Assembly: GCF_024189295.1 (NCBI RefSeq)
Contig: NZ_JAIZEN010000016.1
Location: 1-64,000, forward strand
Direction: 5' to 3'
Length of the DNA stretch: 64,000 bases
Origin: Halobacillus sp. A1
GTDB lineage: Bacteria; Bacillota; Bacilli; Bacillales; Halobacillaceae
Shown here: in pieces, positions 35,981 to 45,627 of the stretch
Position numbering within the stretch: position 1 is the first letter of the stretch
Layout: the number at the start of each line of letters is the position of its first letter
Translations under genes and position numbers: made by a program
Notes under the pieces: model-generated
What the model was told of the DNA's origin: nothing
Seen by the model: only the letters and a program-made list of their open reading frames with translations
Databases searched by the model: none

Positions 35981-36346
35981 ATGTTAATAAGATTTAAAAA
36001 GTCATATGAAAAAATCGCAATGGGCCTTCTTTCTTTCATGCCTGAATGTAAAGAAGTACGAAAATTACAAGACATTATCTACGACTATGAAGTGCAAGAA
36101 AATTGGCATCTTTTCCTGTGGAAAGAAGAGGATATCCTTGGAACGATCGGGGTGCGGACGGAGGGGTGCAAAGCCTATATCCAGCATGTCTCCGTAAGCC
36201 CTTCTCACAGGAATCTGGGCATAGGGAAAAAGATGATCCAATCTATCACTTCCCAATTTGAAAAAGACTATGAAGTTCTTCCTGATGAAGTGACAGAAAC
36301 TTTTGTAGAGAAATGTCATCTTGAACGACCTTCATCAAAAGTTTAA
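35981..36346 (+). CDS. ribT: GNAT acetyltransferase RibT
   Basis: 121 residues closely following the RibT pattern: MLIRFKKSYEKIAMGLLSFM at the start, HVSVSPSHRNLGIGKKMI as the acetyl-CoA binding motif A, and VTETFVEKCH near the end. In B. subtilis ribT closes the ribDEAH riboflavin operon, but no riboflavin gene is present upstream here, so ribT has been separated from it. The substrate is unknown. Confidence 0.85.
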   Translation: MLIRFKKSYEKIAMGLLSFMPECKEVRKLQDIIYDYEVQENWHLFLWKEEDILGTIGVRTEGCKAYIQHVSVSPSHRNLGIGKKMIQSITSQFEKDYEVLPDEVTETFVEKCHLERPSSKV

Positions 36347-36351
36347 ACGGG

Positions 36352-36381
36352 AGGAGGCGCCATAATATGGCGCCTCCTTTC
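36352..36381. terminator. Bidirectional terminator between ribT and ypuF
   Basis: AGGAGGCGCCAT pairs perfectly with ATGGCGCCTCCT around three bases, with TTTC after the right arm; it separates convergent genes. Confidence 0.85.
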
Positions 36382-36851
36382 TAATTTCTGAACTTTTTCA
36401 TGTGTTTGTTAATCAGCTTCGTGTTGCTGAAATCACTGGGAGTTCCGTAAATCACTCCCCACTCTTCACATCGCGACTTGATCAGCTGAATCAGATTTTC
36501 ATCATAAATAGGGATGACAGGGCTTTGGTATCGTTTGAATGATTGAATATCGTCTTTAATCTCAAGGATCAGCTGAGTGAACATAACGGAGTCGATCCCC
36601 AGTTGCTCTAACTTTTTGTGGTTGATAGAAAGTTTATCGAAGGTTTTATTAATCAGGATTTCGGCTCCTTTTAGGTTCCCTCTTCTGAAGTGGTAGAGAG
36701 ATACGGCAAATTGGATAAGTAGTACCCAGACAGAATCTCTGGATCCAGGTTCAGTCTCTTTCCAAAGTTCCTCAAGTTCTTCATGACATTCAAAATAATC
36801 TCTTGTACCATGGAAGTGGGTCAGGAAGTCCACATATGGTCGAGGGTACAT
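36381..36851 (-). CDS. ypuF: DUF309 family protein YpuF
   Basis: 156 residues. The N-terminal part has the DUF309 signature FHGTRDYFECHEELEELWKE (residues about 13-32), then FAVSLYHFRRGNLKGAEIL. The fold is helical; conserved His and Glu residues suggest a small-molecule or metal site, but no activity is established. GGAGGGGATG covers the start. It diverges from scpA, matching the B. subtilis order ribT-ypuF-scpA. Confidence 0.82.
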   Translation of the reverse strand: MYPRPYVDFLTHFHGTRDYFECHEELEELWKETEPGSRDSVWVLLIQFAVSLYHFRRGNLKGAEILINKTFDKLSINHKKLEQLGIDSVMFTQLILEIKDDIQSFKRYQSPVIPIYDENLIQLIKSRCEEWGVIYGTPSDFSNTKLINKHMKKFRN

Positions 36852-37000
36852 ACCATCCCCTCCTTTCTTGTTATTATAATTTTAACAAGATCAATCGAAC
36901 AAGCAATTCGAGGAAGGTCCTCTATTACTATTAACATTTATGGTTCGTTTCTGATACTATTATTGCAGTACGTAACTCGTTTTGAAAAGGAAAGAACACT

Positions 37001-37744
37001 ATGACCAATCGCTATCAAGTAAAACTCGAAGGATTTGAAGGTCCACTGGATCTGCTGCTTCACTTAATCAACCGCTATGAGATTGATATTTATGACATCC
37101 CGGTCTCCACGATCACAGATCAATACATGAATTATATTCAAACCATGAAAGAACTTGAATTAAATGTGGCGAGTGAGTACCTGGTAATGGCTGCAAGCTT
37201 GCTGGCTATCAAAAGCCAGATGCTTTTACCTAATATTAATACAGTTGATGAAGCAGTTGAAGAGGAAGAGGAAGATCCTAGGGACGAATTAATGCAGAAG
37301 TTAATCGAATATAAGAAGTTCAAAAGAGCGTCTGAAGAATTAAAAAACAAAGAACTAGAAGAGAACCGTATTTATACCAGGCCGCAAATGACTGTAGAAG
37401 ATAAAGGGGAGGACACCGAGCCACTTACGCCAGGTGAAGTTTCTGTTTTCGATATTGTAGCAGCGGTACAACGGCTCTTGAAAAGCAGCAAGCAAGTCCA
37501 AAGGAATGAAACTAAAATAAAACGAGATGAGATCTCTATTCAGTTGAGGATGGATGACATCGTACAAAGAGTTTCAACGAGTAAGCAGGGGGTAAGCTTC
37601 AATAAACTATTTGAAGAAAGAACAAAACCTCATATAGTTGTGACTTTTATAGCGATATTGGAGCTGATGAAAAGTAATAACATTGTCTGTGTGCAGCCTA
37701 ACCACTTTGATGAATTAATTGTATTTAAAACGGAGGAACCATAA
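37001..37744 (+). CDS. scpA: Segregation and condensation protein A
   Basis: 247 residues, kleisin of the SMC-ScpAB condensin. The N-terminal YQVKLEGFEGPLDLLLHLI contacts the SMC neck, and the C-terminal winged helix (about 175-245) binds the SMC cap. The middle is highly acidic (EAVEEEEEDPRDE). AAAGGAAAG precedes the ATG. Its TAA is directly followed by the scpB ATG, so the partners are translated together. Confidence 0.95.
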   Translation: MTNRYQVKLEGFEGPLDLLLHLINRYEIDIYDIPVSTITDQYMNYIQTMKELELNVASEYLVMAASLLAIKSQMLLPNINTVDEAVEEEEEDPRDELMQKLIEYKKFKRASEELKNKELEENRIYTRPQMTVEDKGEDTEPLTPGEVSVFDIVAAVQRLLKSSKQVQRNETKIKRDEISIQLRMDDIVQRVSTSKQGVSFNKLFEERTKPHIVVTFIAILELMKSNNIVCVQPNHFDELIVFKTEEP

Positions 37745-38320
37745 ATGAGTGCAGACAATTATAAAGCGCTGATCGAAGGCTTACTATTTGCGGCTGGAGA
37801 AGAAGGTGTAACGAAGAATAAGCTTTCCCAAATTATAGGATGTTCCCAAAAAGAAATGCAGAAAGCTCTTGACATGCTGCAAGAGGATTATGAACTCGGT
37901 GATAGGGGAATTAAAATAATGGAGTCTAATGGCACGCTGCATTTGACGACAAAACCAGAACATGCTGCATATTATGAGCATCTTCTAAATACTAAGGCTT
38001 CTACAAGATTGTCCCAGGCGGCACTTGAAGTACTTGCAATCATTGCTTATAGACAACCAATCACGAGAATAGAGATTGATGACCTCCGCGGGGTAAAGAG
38101 TGACCGAGCAGTTCAAACTTTAGTGAATAGAGGATTAATTGTGGAAACAGGCAGAAAAGAAGCTATAGGACGTCCTGTTTTATTTGGGACATCAACAGAA
38201 TTCCTCACATATTTCGGCTTATCGTCTATTGAAGAGCTTCCGCCGCTTGAGGAATTGAATATTCAGGAAAATGCAGAAAATGAAGCCGATTTATTTTTTC
38301 AAAAGTTTGATGAAGACTGA
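37745..38320 (+). CDS. scpB: Segregation and condensation protein B
   Basis: 191 residues with tandem winged helices; conserved LSQAALEVLAIIAYRQPITR and IDDLRGVKSDRAVQTLVNRG are the family signature. ScpB dimers bind the ScpA linker. The site GGAGG lies inside the end of scpA. The C-terminus ENEADLFFQKFDED is an acidic tail. Confidence 0.95.
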   Translation: MSADNYKALIEGLLFAAGEEGVTKNKLSQIIGCSQKEMQKALDMLQEDYELGDRGIKIMESNGTLHLTTKPEHAAYYEHLLNTKASTRLSQAALEVLAIIAYRQPITRIEIDDLRGVKSDRAVQTLVNRGLIVETGRKEAIGRPVLFGTSTEFLTYFGLSSIEELPPLEELNIQENAENEADLFFQKFDED

Positions 38321-38354
38321 AATTTGAAAAGATTACAGAAAGGCTGTGACCCAT

Positions 38355-38717
38355 ATGAAATTTCTTGCTGCCAGAGGTCAATGTAATCGCGAAGAAGTCT
38401 CAATGTGCAGTTCAGTCGTCATTTACGAAGATCAAAATGGACAGCAATATTTCGAAATTCGCTATGCGGAATATATTCAGCAAAAAGTTCTTGAACGTTT
38501 CGCCATAGAGGAGGGTGATGTTGTCTCGATTCTTGCTCTGGCGTACTTGATCAAATATCCGGAATATAAGTATCGCAAAAAAATCTTAATCAAGGAAGAA
38601 GAGTTAATGCTCGTGTTTGAAGATTTAAATATGGCAGCGATTTATGATCTTTATCATAAAATAGAGAACGCAGAAGAAGTGGAAGTGGACTCTTTTCGAC
38701 ATTATCATCTTATCTGA
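38355..38717 (+). CDS. Hypothetical protein between scpB and dacB
   Basis: About 120 residues from the ATG at 38355; a GTG at 38346 and an ATG at 38403 are other possible starts, and none has a strong ribosome site. The sequence is acidic with mixed helix and strand, contains IRYAEYIQQKVLERFAIEEG and two early cysteines, and has no signal peptide or membrane helix. I do not recognise a family. It occupies the position where Bacillus species carry ypuI (DUF3907), but I see no similarity to YpuI. A terminator follows. Confidence 0.6.
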   Translation: MKFLAARGQCNREEVSMCSSVVIYEDQNGQQYFEIRYAEYIQQKVLERFAIEEGDVVSILALAYLIKYPEYKYRKKILIKEEELMLVFEDLNMAAIYDLYHKIENAEEVEVDSFRHYHLI

Positions 38718-38810
38718 AGCTATGGTTTCAACTGGAGCAAACCCTGACAAGATAAATAATTGAGTTATATTAGTCAAAAATAAAAAAACTCAACCATATA
38801 TCATATGTAA

Positions 38811-38847
38811 AAACCTCAGAGTCCTTATGACTCTGAGGTTTCCTTTT
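38811..38847 (+). terminator. Terminator upstream of dacB
   Basis: AAACCTCAGAGTC pairs perfectly with GACTCTGAGGTTT around CTTAT, followed by CCTTTTATT. The remaining 200 bases up to dacB hold only the candidate promoter listed next. Confidence 0.85.
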
Positions 38848-38985
38848 ATTTATTAATAAAAGCTCTGTTTTTAGCACCTAGCATGACCACCTCAATAGTT
38901 AAAAAATAATTGCGTGGTCAGGTCATGGGCATCCTGCTATTTTGTCGTGCTATTACACTTGTTCAAGTTGCTGCTGTTTTTGCCT

Positions 38986-39014
38986 TCATAAGCTTGTACG
39001 CTTTTGCATATTGT
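38986..39014 (+). promoter_or_regulatory. Candidate sigma E promoter of dacB
   Basis: TCATAAG, 14 bases, then CATATTGT resemble the sigma E elements KMATATT and CATACANT (five of seven and about six of eight). dacB is sigma E dependent in B. subtilis. The match alone is modest. Confidence 0.42.
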
Positions 39015-39046
39015 AAACAAAAGGACAAGACTGGAGGCGACTACAA

Positions 39047-40129
39047 GTGAAATTCATTATACATATTATTATGGTAATTCTTGTGACTCTTCTGATAAAA
39101 CCAGTTATTGGAAATGCTGAGCCTGAACTATATGTATCTGCCGAGCATGCTGTCTTATTGGATGCTCATTCTGGCAGAGTGCTTTATGAAAAAGATGGTT
39201 ATTCTTCATCATTAATTGCCAGCACTACGAAAATTATGACAGCTCTACTAGCCATTGAATCTGGAAAAATGGATGAAGAAGTAGTAGTAAGTGAACGTGC
39301 AATACGTGCAGAGGGTTCTTCAATTTATCTTACAGAAGGAGAGAAGATACCGCTTAGGGACCTAGTTTATGGGTTGATGCTTCGTTCTGGGAATGATTCT
39401 GCAGTAGCAATTGCTGAACATGTAGGCGGGAGTCTGGAGGGATTTGTCCACCTTATGAACGAAAAAGCAAGCTGGCTCGGTATGAATGCATCCAATTTTG
39501 AAAATCCCCACGGACTTGATGGTGAAAATCATGTGTCCAGTGCCTATGATCTTGCACTCTTAATGGCGTATTCCATGAAAAATGAAACATTTCGTGAAGT
39601 GACGGGAAGTGAAATTTATAAATCCGAAAATCGCACATATTCCTGGCAGAATAAAAACAAATTGCTGACGATGCTATACGAAAACACAACCGGTGGGAAA
39701 ACAGGATTTACAAAAGCTGCCGGCCGCACATTAGTGAGCAGCGCAGAGAAAGATGGAATGGAACTAATTGCAGTTACTCTTAATGCTCCTAGCGACTGGG
39801 ATGACCATGAAAGGATGTACGAATGGGGGTTTGAACATTATGAAACGTACCAGATTCAAGAAGAAGGATACGTAGGTGTCAACGGAAAGAACTATTACTT
39901 ACCTTCGGACATTCATATCCCTATGACAGAAGATGAAAAAAGCCGATTGCAAGCCGTATTCGAACAGAACTCAGAAGGACTGGATTATGCAGGGAAGCGG
40001 TTATTCCACTTAGACGATGAATTAGTTGCTGAAACCTTTGTATTAACTGAAAGGCCGACTCAGCCCTTTGTTACAAGCGGCTTATCATTTCTTAGGAGAA
40101 TGATGGGGGTGGAGATGTGGTCAACGTAA
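39047..40129 (+). CDS. dacB: Sporulation D-alanyl-D-alanine carboxypeptidase DacB
   Basis: 360 residues starting at GTG with GGAGGCG upstream. A signal peptide (about 1-26) is followed by the penicillin-binding motifs STTK (nucleophile Ser), SGNDS and KTGFT. It is the spore-cortex PBP5*, which lowers cross-linking in cortex peptidoglycan in the mother cell. It overlaps spmA by 13 bases, forming the dacB-spmA-spmB operon as in B. subtilis. Confidence 0.93.
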   Translation: MKFIIHIIMVILVTLLIKPVIGNAEPELYVSAEHAVLLDAHSGRVLYEKDGYSSSLIASTTKIMTALLAIESGKMDEEVVVSERAIRAEGSSIYLTEGEKIPLRDLVYGLMLRSGNDSAVAIAEHVGGSLEGFVHLMNEKASWLGMNASNFENPHGLDGENHVSSAYDLALLMAYSMKNETFREVTGSEIYKSENRTYSWQNKNKLLTMLYENTTGGKTGFTKAAGRTLVSSAEKDGMELIAVTLNAPSDWDDHERMYEWGFEHYETYQIQEEGYVGVNGKNYYLPSDIHIPMTEDEKSRLQAVFEQNSEGLDYAGKRLFHLDDELVAETFVLTERPTQPFVTSGLSFLRRMMGVEMWST

Positions 40130-40713
40130 TCTGGGTCGTATTAGCTGTCAGTGGAATTGTTTATGCCGCATTTAATGGCACTATGGAGCAAGTAAACGAA
40201 GCGATATTTGAAACAATTGACGAAAGCATTCTCATCACAATGAGTTTACTCGGTGTATTAGTGTTTTGGTTAGGTCTAATGAAAATTGCAGAAGAAGCCG
40301 GTTTATTGAAAGGACTGGCCAAATTGTTCAAACCCGTTGTAAGACGATTATTTCCTGAAATCCCGGCAGATGACCCGGCGATGGGATATATCTTATCCAA
40401 CATGACAGCAAATATTTTTGGACTTGGGAACGCTGCCACCCCGATGGGGCTTAAAGCGATGAAAGAGCTGAAACGGCTTTCGGGAGGCAGTACAGAAGCC
40501 AGTCGTTCCATGATTACATTATTAGCCATCAACACTTCTTCGTTGACGATTGTGCCAACGACGGTTATAGCCATACGTATGAAATATGAATCAGTGGAAC
40601 CTACAACGATCATAGGGCCTACAATTTTAGCTACCCTCATTTCTACCATGGCCGCAATATTAATCGACCGATATTTTTACTACAGAAGACGACGTTTAGG
40701 GAGCATCTTATGA
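40117..40713 (+). CDS. spmA: Spore maturation protein A
   Basis: 198 residues, start GTG with GGTGGAG before it. Four to five hydrophobic helices; the nucleoside-recognition/Gate-like motif GLGNAATPMGLKAMKEL and TLLAINTSSLTIVPTTVIA are the family signature. SpmA and SpmB are needed for full spore-core dehydration; they are thought to act as one transporter. It overlaps spmB by four bases. Confidence 0.93.
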   Translation: MVNVIWVVLAVSGIVYAAFNGTMEQVNEAIFETIDESILITMSLLGVLVFWLGLMKIAEEAGLLKGLAKLFKPVVRRLFPEIPADDPAMGYILSNMTANIFGLGNAATPMGLKAMKELKRLSGGSTEASRSMITLLAINTSSLTIVPTTVIAIRMKYESVEPTTIIGPTILATLISTMAAILIDRYFYYRRRRLGSIL

Positions 40714-41222
40714 GCATATGGTTGATTCCGGCTATCATACTCATTATATTGGTGACGGCCACCGCCAAAAGAGTACCTGCATACGAAGTTTTTGTAGAAG
40801 GAAGTAAAGAGGGATTTCAAATCGCAATATCTCTTCTTCCATATTTGCTGGGGATGATGGTGTCCATCGCTATATTTCAAGCTTCTGGTGCAATGGATGC
40901 CTTTCTGCATTTATTTAAACCTCTTACGGCCGTATTCAATATTCCAGAACAAATACTTCCTCTAGCTATGGTCCGTCCTATCTCAGGGACAGCCGCTCTT
41001 AGCATGACAACAGAACTTATCCGAACGTTCGGACCAGACTCTCTAATTGGACAAATGGCATCTGTAATGCAGGGAAGTACAGACACCACTCTATATATCA
41101 TTACAGTTTATTTTGGGGCAGTAGGTATCAAAAAAATGGGAGATGCTCTTAAAGTTGGACTTTTAGCAGATCTGGTTGGTATAATTGCTTCGATTATCAT
41201 TGTGCTGATCTTATTTTCTTAA
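40710..41222 (+). CDS. spmB: Spore maturation protein B
   Basis: 170 residues, membrane protein with the Gate domain features RPISGTAALSMTTELIRTFG and MQGSTDTTLYIITVYFGAVG. It pairs with SpmA; in many genomes the two occur fused. Last gene of the dacB operon. Confidence 0.93.
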   Translation: MSIWLIPAIILIILVTATAKRVPAYEVFVEGSKEGFQIAISLLPYLLGMMVSIAIFQASGAMDAFLHLFKPLTAVFNIPEQILPLAMVRPISGTAALSMTTELIRTFGPDSLIGQMASVMQGSTDTTLYIITVYFGAVGIKKMGDALKVGLLADLVGIIASIIIVLILFS

Positions 41223-41280
41223 AGAGCTGATTCCATTGTTTAAATAGGTACCACTCATGTATAATACTATAAAGATAGTA

Positions 41281-41307
41281 AGCCGCGCTGGGCTTCCCAG
41301 CGTGGCT
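41281..41307 (+). other. Strong GC-rich hairpin in the rluB leader
   Basis: AGCCGCGCTGGG pairs with CCCAGCGTGGCT (one wobble) around CTT. No T run follows directly, so a simple terminator is not certain; it may be the spmB terminator or a structured leader of rluB 90 bases downstream. Confidence 0.5.
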
Positions 41308-41396
41308 TCCTGGTGTTTTAAGATGGAAGGTCTGTTAAGAGTCCGCAAACTATCCTTTTTAGATGGATAAATAAATAATTATAGGAGGACGATCCA

Positions 41397-42134
41397 ATGG
41401 CTAATCTGGAACGTCTGCAAAAAGTTATCGCTCATGCTGGAGTAGCATCGCGTAGAAAAGCAGAAGAAATGATTACAGAAGGAAAAGTGAAAGTGAACGG
41501 CAAAGTAGTGAAAGAACTTGGAACGAAAGTGAGTTCCAATGATGATGTAGAAGTGGAAGGGGTACCCATCGTCAAAGAAGCTCCAGTCTATTATTTATTG
41601 TATAAGCCGAGAGGTGTCATCTCGAGTGTGAAGGATGAGAAAGGTAGAAAAGTAGTAACCGACTATCTGCCTGAAGTAGAAGAAAGAATTTTTCCAGTAG
41701 GACGACTGGATTACGACACATCAGGTGTACTGCTATTAACGAATGACGGGGAATTTGCCAATCTGTTAATGCATCCAAAGCATGAGATAGATAAAGTATA
41801 TATAGCGAAAACTAAAGGAATTCCTACGGATGATCAATTGAAGAAAATGAAAAAAGGAATGACTGTCGAAGGTGAAAAAATGAAAGCAGTCCACGTAAAA
41901 ATAATGTCGACGGAACATAAGAAAGGGACCGCCATTGTGCAAGTCATACTCCATGAAGGAAAAAACCGGCAAGTGAGAAAGATGTTTGATGCACTCGGAG
42001 TTCCGGTAGATAAGCTGAAAAGAGAAAGATACGGTTCCATAACATTACACGGAATGAACGCTGGCGATCACCGTCCCTTGAAGCCTCATGAAGTGAAGCA
42101 GCTTCGTCAACAAGCAGAAAAAAATGTTGAATAA
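41397..42134 (+). CDS. rluB: 23S rRNA pseudouridine synthase RluB
   Basis: 245 residues. An S4 RNA-binding domain (about 1-60, LQKVIAHAGVASRRKAEEMI) precedes the pseudouridine synthase domain with the catalytic Asp in GRLDYDTSGVLLLTNDG. It modifies the 23S rRNA helix 80 region. TAGGAGG precedes the ATG. As in B. subtilis (ypuL) it lies directly before resA. Confidence 0.93.
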   Translation: MANLERLQKVIAHAGVASRRKAEEMITEGKVKVNGKVVKELGTKVSSNDDVEVEGVPIVKEAPVYYLLYKPRGVISSVKDEKGRKVVTDYLPEVEERIFPVGRLDYDTSGVLLLTNDGEFANLLMHPKHEIDKVYIAKTKGIPTDDQLKKMKKGMTVEGEKMKAVHVKIMSTEHKKGTAIVQVILHEGKNRQVRKMFDALGVPVDKLKRERYGSITLHGMNAGDHRPLKPHEVKQLRQQAEKNVE

Positions 42135-42187
42135 TTTTCAAAAAATCCATCGCTCATCAATGATATAATGATGTGGGAGTGAATGCT

Positions 42188-42739
42188 ATGAAGGAAAGTA
42201 CTTTAAAAAAGAAAAAGAAACGATTAATCTTTCGCACGGCTATGCTGGCTGTCATGGTCGGTTTAATTGCTTTCGCCCTTATTTCCAACCTTAAGGATGA
42301 TAAGAGTGCAGTGGCAAAAGGTGAACAAGCTCCGAATTTCCAGTTGAATAAATTCGGGACGGATGAAGTAGTTTCGCTTGATGATCTAGAAGGTCAAGGG
42401 GTCATGATCAATTTCTGGGCAACTTATTGTGAGCCATGCAAAGAAGAAATGCCCTACATGGAAGAGTTATATAGCGAGTATAAAGATAAAAACGTAGAAA
42501 TCCTTGCAGTCAACTTGGATTCTACGAATATCGTGGTGGAACGTTTCCAAGAGAGGTACGGTTTATCTTTTCCTATTCTTCATGATAAAAATGGCCAAGT
42601 CATGGATCAATACAATGTAAGCAGGCTTCCATCCACATTATTTGTAAATGCAGATGGAGTAGTAGAGGAGCAGGTCGTAGGTCCTTTAACTCTAGATAAG
42701 CTCGATGGCTATTTGAACGAGATCACACCAGAGACATAA
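42188..42739 (+). CDS. resA: Thiol-disulfide oxidoreductase ResA
   Basis: 183 residues from the ATG at 42188 (GGGAGTG seven bases before). A membrane anchor (about 14-32) holds a thioredoxin fold outside the cell, with active site CEPC in NFWATYCEPCKEEMP and the cis-Pro in SRLPSTLFV. ResA reduces the haem-binding cysteines of apocytochrome c so that ResBC can attach haem. First gene of the resABC group. Confidence 0.94.
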   Translation: MKESTLKKKKKRLIFRTAMLAVMVGLIAFALISNLKDDKSAVAKGEQAPNFQLNKFGTDEVVSLDDLEGQGVMINFWATYCEPCKEEMPYMEELYSEYKDKNVEILAVNLDSTNIVVERFQERYGLSFPILHDKNGQVMDQYNVSRLPSTLFVNADGVVEEQVVGPLTLDKLDGYLNEITPET

Positions 42740-42766
42740 GTCCATATGAAATTGTGAGGTTTTACT

Positions 42767-44398
42767 ATGAATGAAATTACATGTGAATGCGGGCATGTGA
42801 ATCCTGAGGGGACGGTGTTATGTGAGTCGTGCGGTAAGCCGGTTGAGGATAATCAGCATCTTAACGGCAATGAGAATCAGACGTTGCTGAACATGAGATA
42901 CGATGGCAGTGCCAGACGATCGCAAACATATAATCGGACGTTCATCGATAAGGTGTGGAATTTCTTTTCATCCGTTAAGGTCGGCGTCTGGCTCATCGTC
43001 ATTACGCTGATAGCTTCAGCAATTGGAACACTTCTTCCCCAAGAGATGTACATACCTCCAGGTTCCGATGCATCCACGCATTATAGAGATCAATATGGAT
43101 TGATTGGGCAGATTTACTATCAATTAGGATTTCATAACTTGTTTTCCTCTTGGTGGTATATGCTTTTACTTGCACTGATAGGTATTTCTATCATAATCGC
43201 CAGTCTCGATCGATTTATACCTTTATATAAGACATTAAAAACTCAGAAGCCGAAGCGCCATGATCAATTTATGAAAAAACAGCGGATATTCGGTAAGACA
43301 GAATCTGATTCTATAGATATGCATCTGATGAAAGAGAATCTCAAGAAGAATCGTTACAAAGTCACTGAAGAAGATGGAAGCCTTTTCGCAGAGAAAAACC
43401 GTTTCTCCAGGTGGGGCCCGTATGTCAACCATATTGGGTTGATTGTCTTTTTGCTGGGTACCTTACTTAGATTCGTTCCTGCACTATACGTAGATGAATT
43501 CGTCTGGGTCCGAGAAGGCGAAACTAAAATGATCACAGGTACCGAAGGGCAATATTATATTAAAAACGAAGATTTTATACTAGAGAATTACGACGAAAAT
43601 GATGAACGCTTCCAGGAAGCCATAATGAGAAATGGCCAGCCTGTGCCAAAAACTTACCAGACGAACGCCGTCATTTATGAACGGACGGATGATATCGTTG
43701 TAGGAAAAGATCCTGAATTAAAAGAAGTTAAAGAGGCAGAAGCGAGGGTGAACCACCCGATAAAATTTGAAAATTATACACTGTACCAGGCAAGCTATCA
43801 GCAAAATGAATTCAACGAAATGACGTTCAAATTGCACGATATGGATGATGAAGATAGTTCATATGGTGAATTCACGATTGATTTGGACGACCCGGAAACA
43901 GAATATGAATTGGACAGTGGTCATGTTGTCGTGCTTGGCTCATATTTTCCGGAATATGAACTTGATGATGGAGAACCTGTATCAGTTTCCAAATACCCTC
44001 GAAACCCTGCTTTTGTTTTTAATGTCTATCCTCCAGGTGAATCTGATGGTGAGCCTGAAGTGAGCTTTGCCGGGATAGGGGCTAACGTAGATGGTTCTGG
44101 TGAAAATGAATTTAAAGTAGGTTTAGTTGATTTCGATGTTCGAGATGTTACCGGACTTACGGTCAGAAAAGATTATACACTGCCTTTCATAGCGTTAGGC
44201 GGCGCTATTTTTATGATCGGGGTCATTCAAGGCATGTATTGGAACCACAGACGTATATGGGTTAAACCTAAAGATAACGGTGTGTGGATCGCCGGACATA
44301 CCAATAAGAACTGGGTAGCCTTGAAGAGAGAGATAGAAAAATCTACGAAAGGCACTGGAATAGAAACACCGGTCGATCAACAAGAATTGAAAGATTAA
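42767..44398 (+). CDS. resB: Cytochrome c biogenesis protein ResB
   Basis: 543 residues. A short zinc-ribbon-like head (CECGHVNPEG and CESCG) leads to membrane helices at about 70-92, 125-145 and 225-243, a large external domain that is strikingly acidic, and a last helix near 470-490. With ResC it forms the system II cytochrome c synthase. The acidic outer domain fits a halophile. The stop is 30 bases before resC. Confidence 0.93.
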   Translation: MNEITCECGHVNPEGTVLCESCGKPVEDNQHLNGNENQTLLNMRYDGSARRSQTYNRTFIDKVWNFFSSVKVGVWLIVITLIASAIGTLLPQEMYIPPGSDASTHYRDQYGLIGQIYYQLGFHNLFSSWWYMLLLALIGISIIIASLDRFIPLYKTLKTQKPKRHDQFMKKQRIFGKTESDSIDMHLMKENLKKNRYKVTEEDGSLFAEKNRFSRWGPYVNHIGLIVFLLGTLLRFVPALYVDEFVWVREGETKMITGTEGQYYIKNEDFILENYDENDERFQEAIMRNGQPVPKTYQTNAVIYERTDDIVVGKDPELKEVKEAEARVNHPIKFENYTLYQASYQQNEFNEMTFKLHDMDDEDSSYGEFTIDLDDPETEYELDSGHVVVLGSYFPEYELDDGEPVSVSKYPRNPAFVFNVYPPGESDGEPEVSFAGIGANVDGSGENEFKVGLVDFDVRDVTGLTVRKDYTLPFIALGGAIFMIGVIQGMYWNHRRIWVKPKDNGVWIAGHTNKNWVALKREIEKSTKGTGIETPVDQQELKD

Positions 44399-44428
44399 CC
44401 TATATCAGTCTATAGAGGAGGAGAGAAT

Positions 44429-45616
44429 ATGGGCGATTTAAGTGCGATAAGCAGTAATTTACTCTATGCTGCTTTCGTCATCTATTTAGTTGCTACATTT
44501 TTCTTTGCAGGGGCAATACGAGATAAAAAAACTACATCACCTGATCGTGTCGGTAAAATTGGAATCATACTTTCGATTGTCGGTTTTCTTACGCAGCTTG
44601 GTTATTTTTTCACTCGCTGGGGTGCGGCCGGACATGCGCCTGTAAGTAACTTGTTTGAGTTTATTACGTTTTTCGGAATGATGCTTGTGTTCGCATTCAT
44701 CATTATGTATTTCATTTACCGGATCAACGTTTTAGGTGTGATCGCTTTACCAGTTGCTTTACTTATTATTGCATTCGCAAGTATGTTTCCTACTGAGATC
44801 TCACCACTGGTTCCGTCATTACAGTCTCATTGGCTATATATACACGTAACGACAGCTGCCCTTGGACAGGCCATTTTATCGATCAGCTTTGTGGCCGGAT
44901 TAATATTTCTGATTCGTCAAGTCGATCAGAATAAAAAGACGAAGCAGACATTTTGGTTGGAGTTCGTCATTTACATGGTAGCTACTACATTGGCTTTCAT
45001 CATTATTTCTTCTGTATTCAGTGCTTTCAATTACGAGGCGTCTTTCGAGGCTCCGGTAGAAGGCCAGCCAGTTGAAATAACGTATGAAATGCCGGCTATT
45101 GCTGGTCCGTTTGAAGGTGAGTTGATCTCAGACGGTGCGATGTCTCCTTTATTTCAAGCTCCTGAATGGATGAGGGGGGTCGATGCGGCTATTAAATTCA
45201 ATACGATGATCTGGTCCATCCTGGGTGGATTAGTATTGTATTGGCTTGTACGATTAGTCCTTAGAAAAAGAATCGGGTCTGCCCTTCAGCCGCTTTTAAG
45301 AAAAGCGAATCCTGAAATTGTTGATGAGGTAGGCTACCGTGCTGTAGCTATCGGATTTCCGATATTTACATTAGGTGCGCTTATATTTGCAATGATTTGG
45401 GCTCAGCAAGCCTGGGATCGGTTCTGGGGCTGGGATCCAAAAGAAGTATGGGCACTGATCACCTTTTTCTTTTACGCAGCATATCTTCACTTGAGATTAT
45501 CGAGAGGGTGGCAGGGAACCAAGTCTGCCTGGCTGGCTGTGGGTGGTTTTGCCATCATCATGTTCAACTTGCTGGCAGTGAACTTAATTATTTCCGGTCT
45601 ACATTCTTATGCTTAA
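44429..45616 (+). CDS. resC: Cytochrome c biogenesis protein ResC (CcsA family)
   Basis: 395 residues with about eight membrane helices and the tryptophan-rich haem-handling motif [20 protein letters not shown] (WWD domain). Conserved external histidines (GHAPVSN and LHLRLSRGW) are haem ligands. It exports haem and joins it to cytochrome c together with ResB. AGGAGGAG precedes the ATG. A strong hairpin follows. Confidence 0.93.
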   Translation: MGDLSAISSNLLYAAFVIYLVATFFFAGAIRDKKTTSPDRVGKIGIILSIVGFLTQLGYFFTRWGAAGHAPVSNLFEFITFFGMMLVFAFIIMYFIYRINVLGVIALPVALLIIAFASMFPTEISPLVPSLQSHWLYIHVTTAALGQAILSISFVAGLIFLIRQVDQNKKTKQTFWLEFVIYMVATTLAFIIISSVFSAFNYEASFEAPVEGQPVEITYEMPAIAGPFEGELISDGAMSPLFQAPEWMRGVDAAIKFNTMIWSILGGLVLYWLVRLVLRKRIGSALQPLLRKANPEIVDEVGYRAVAIGFPIFTLGALIFAMIWAQQAWDRFWGWDPKEVWALITFFFYAAYLHLRLSRGWQGTKSAWLAVGGFAIIMFNLLAVNLIISGLHSYA

Positions 45617-45627
45617 TTGACTACTAA

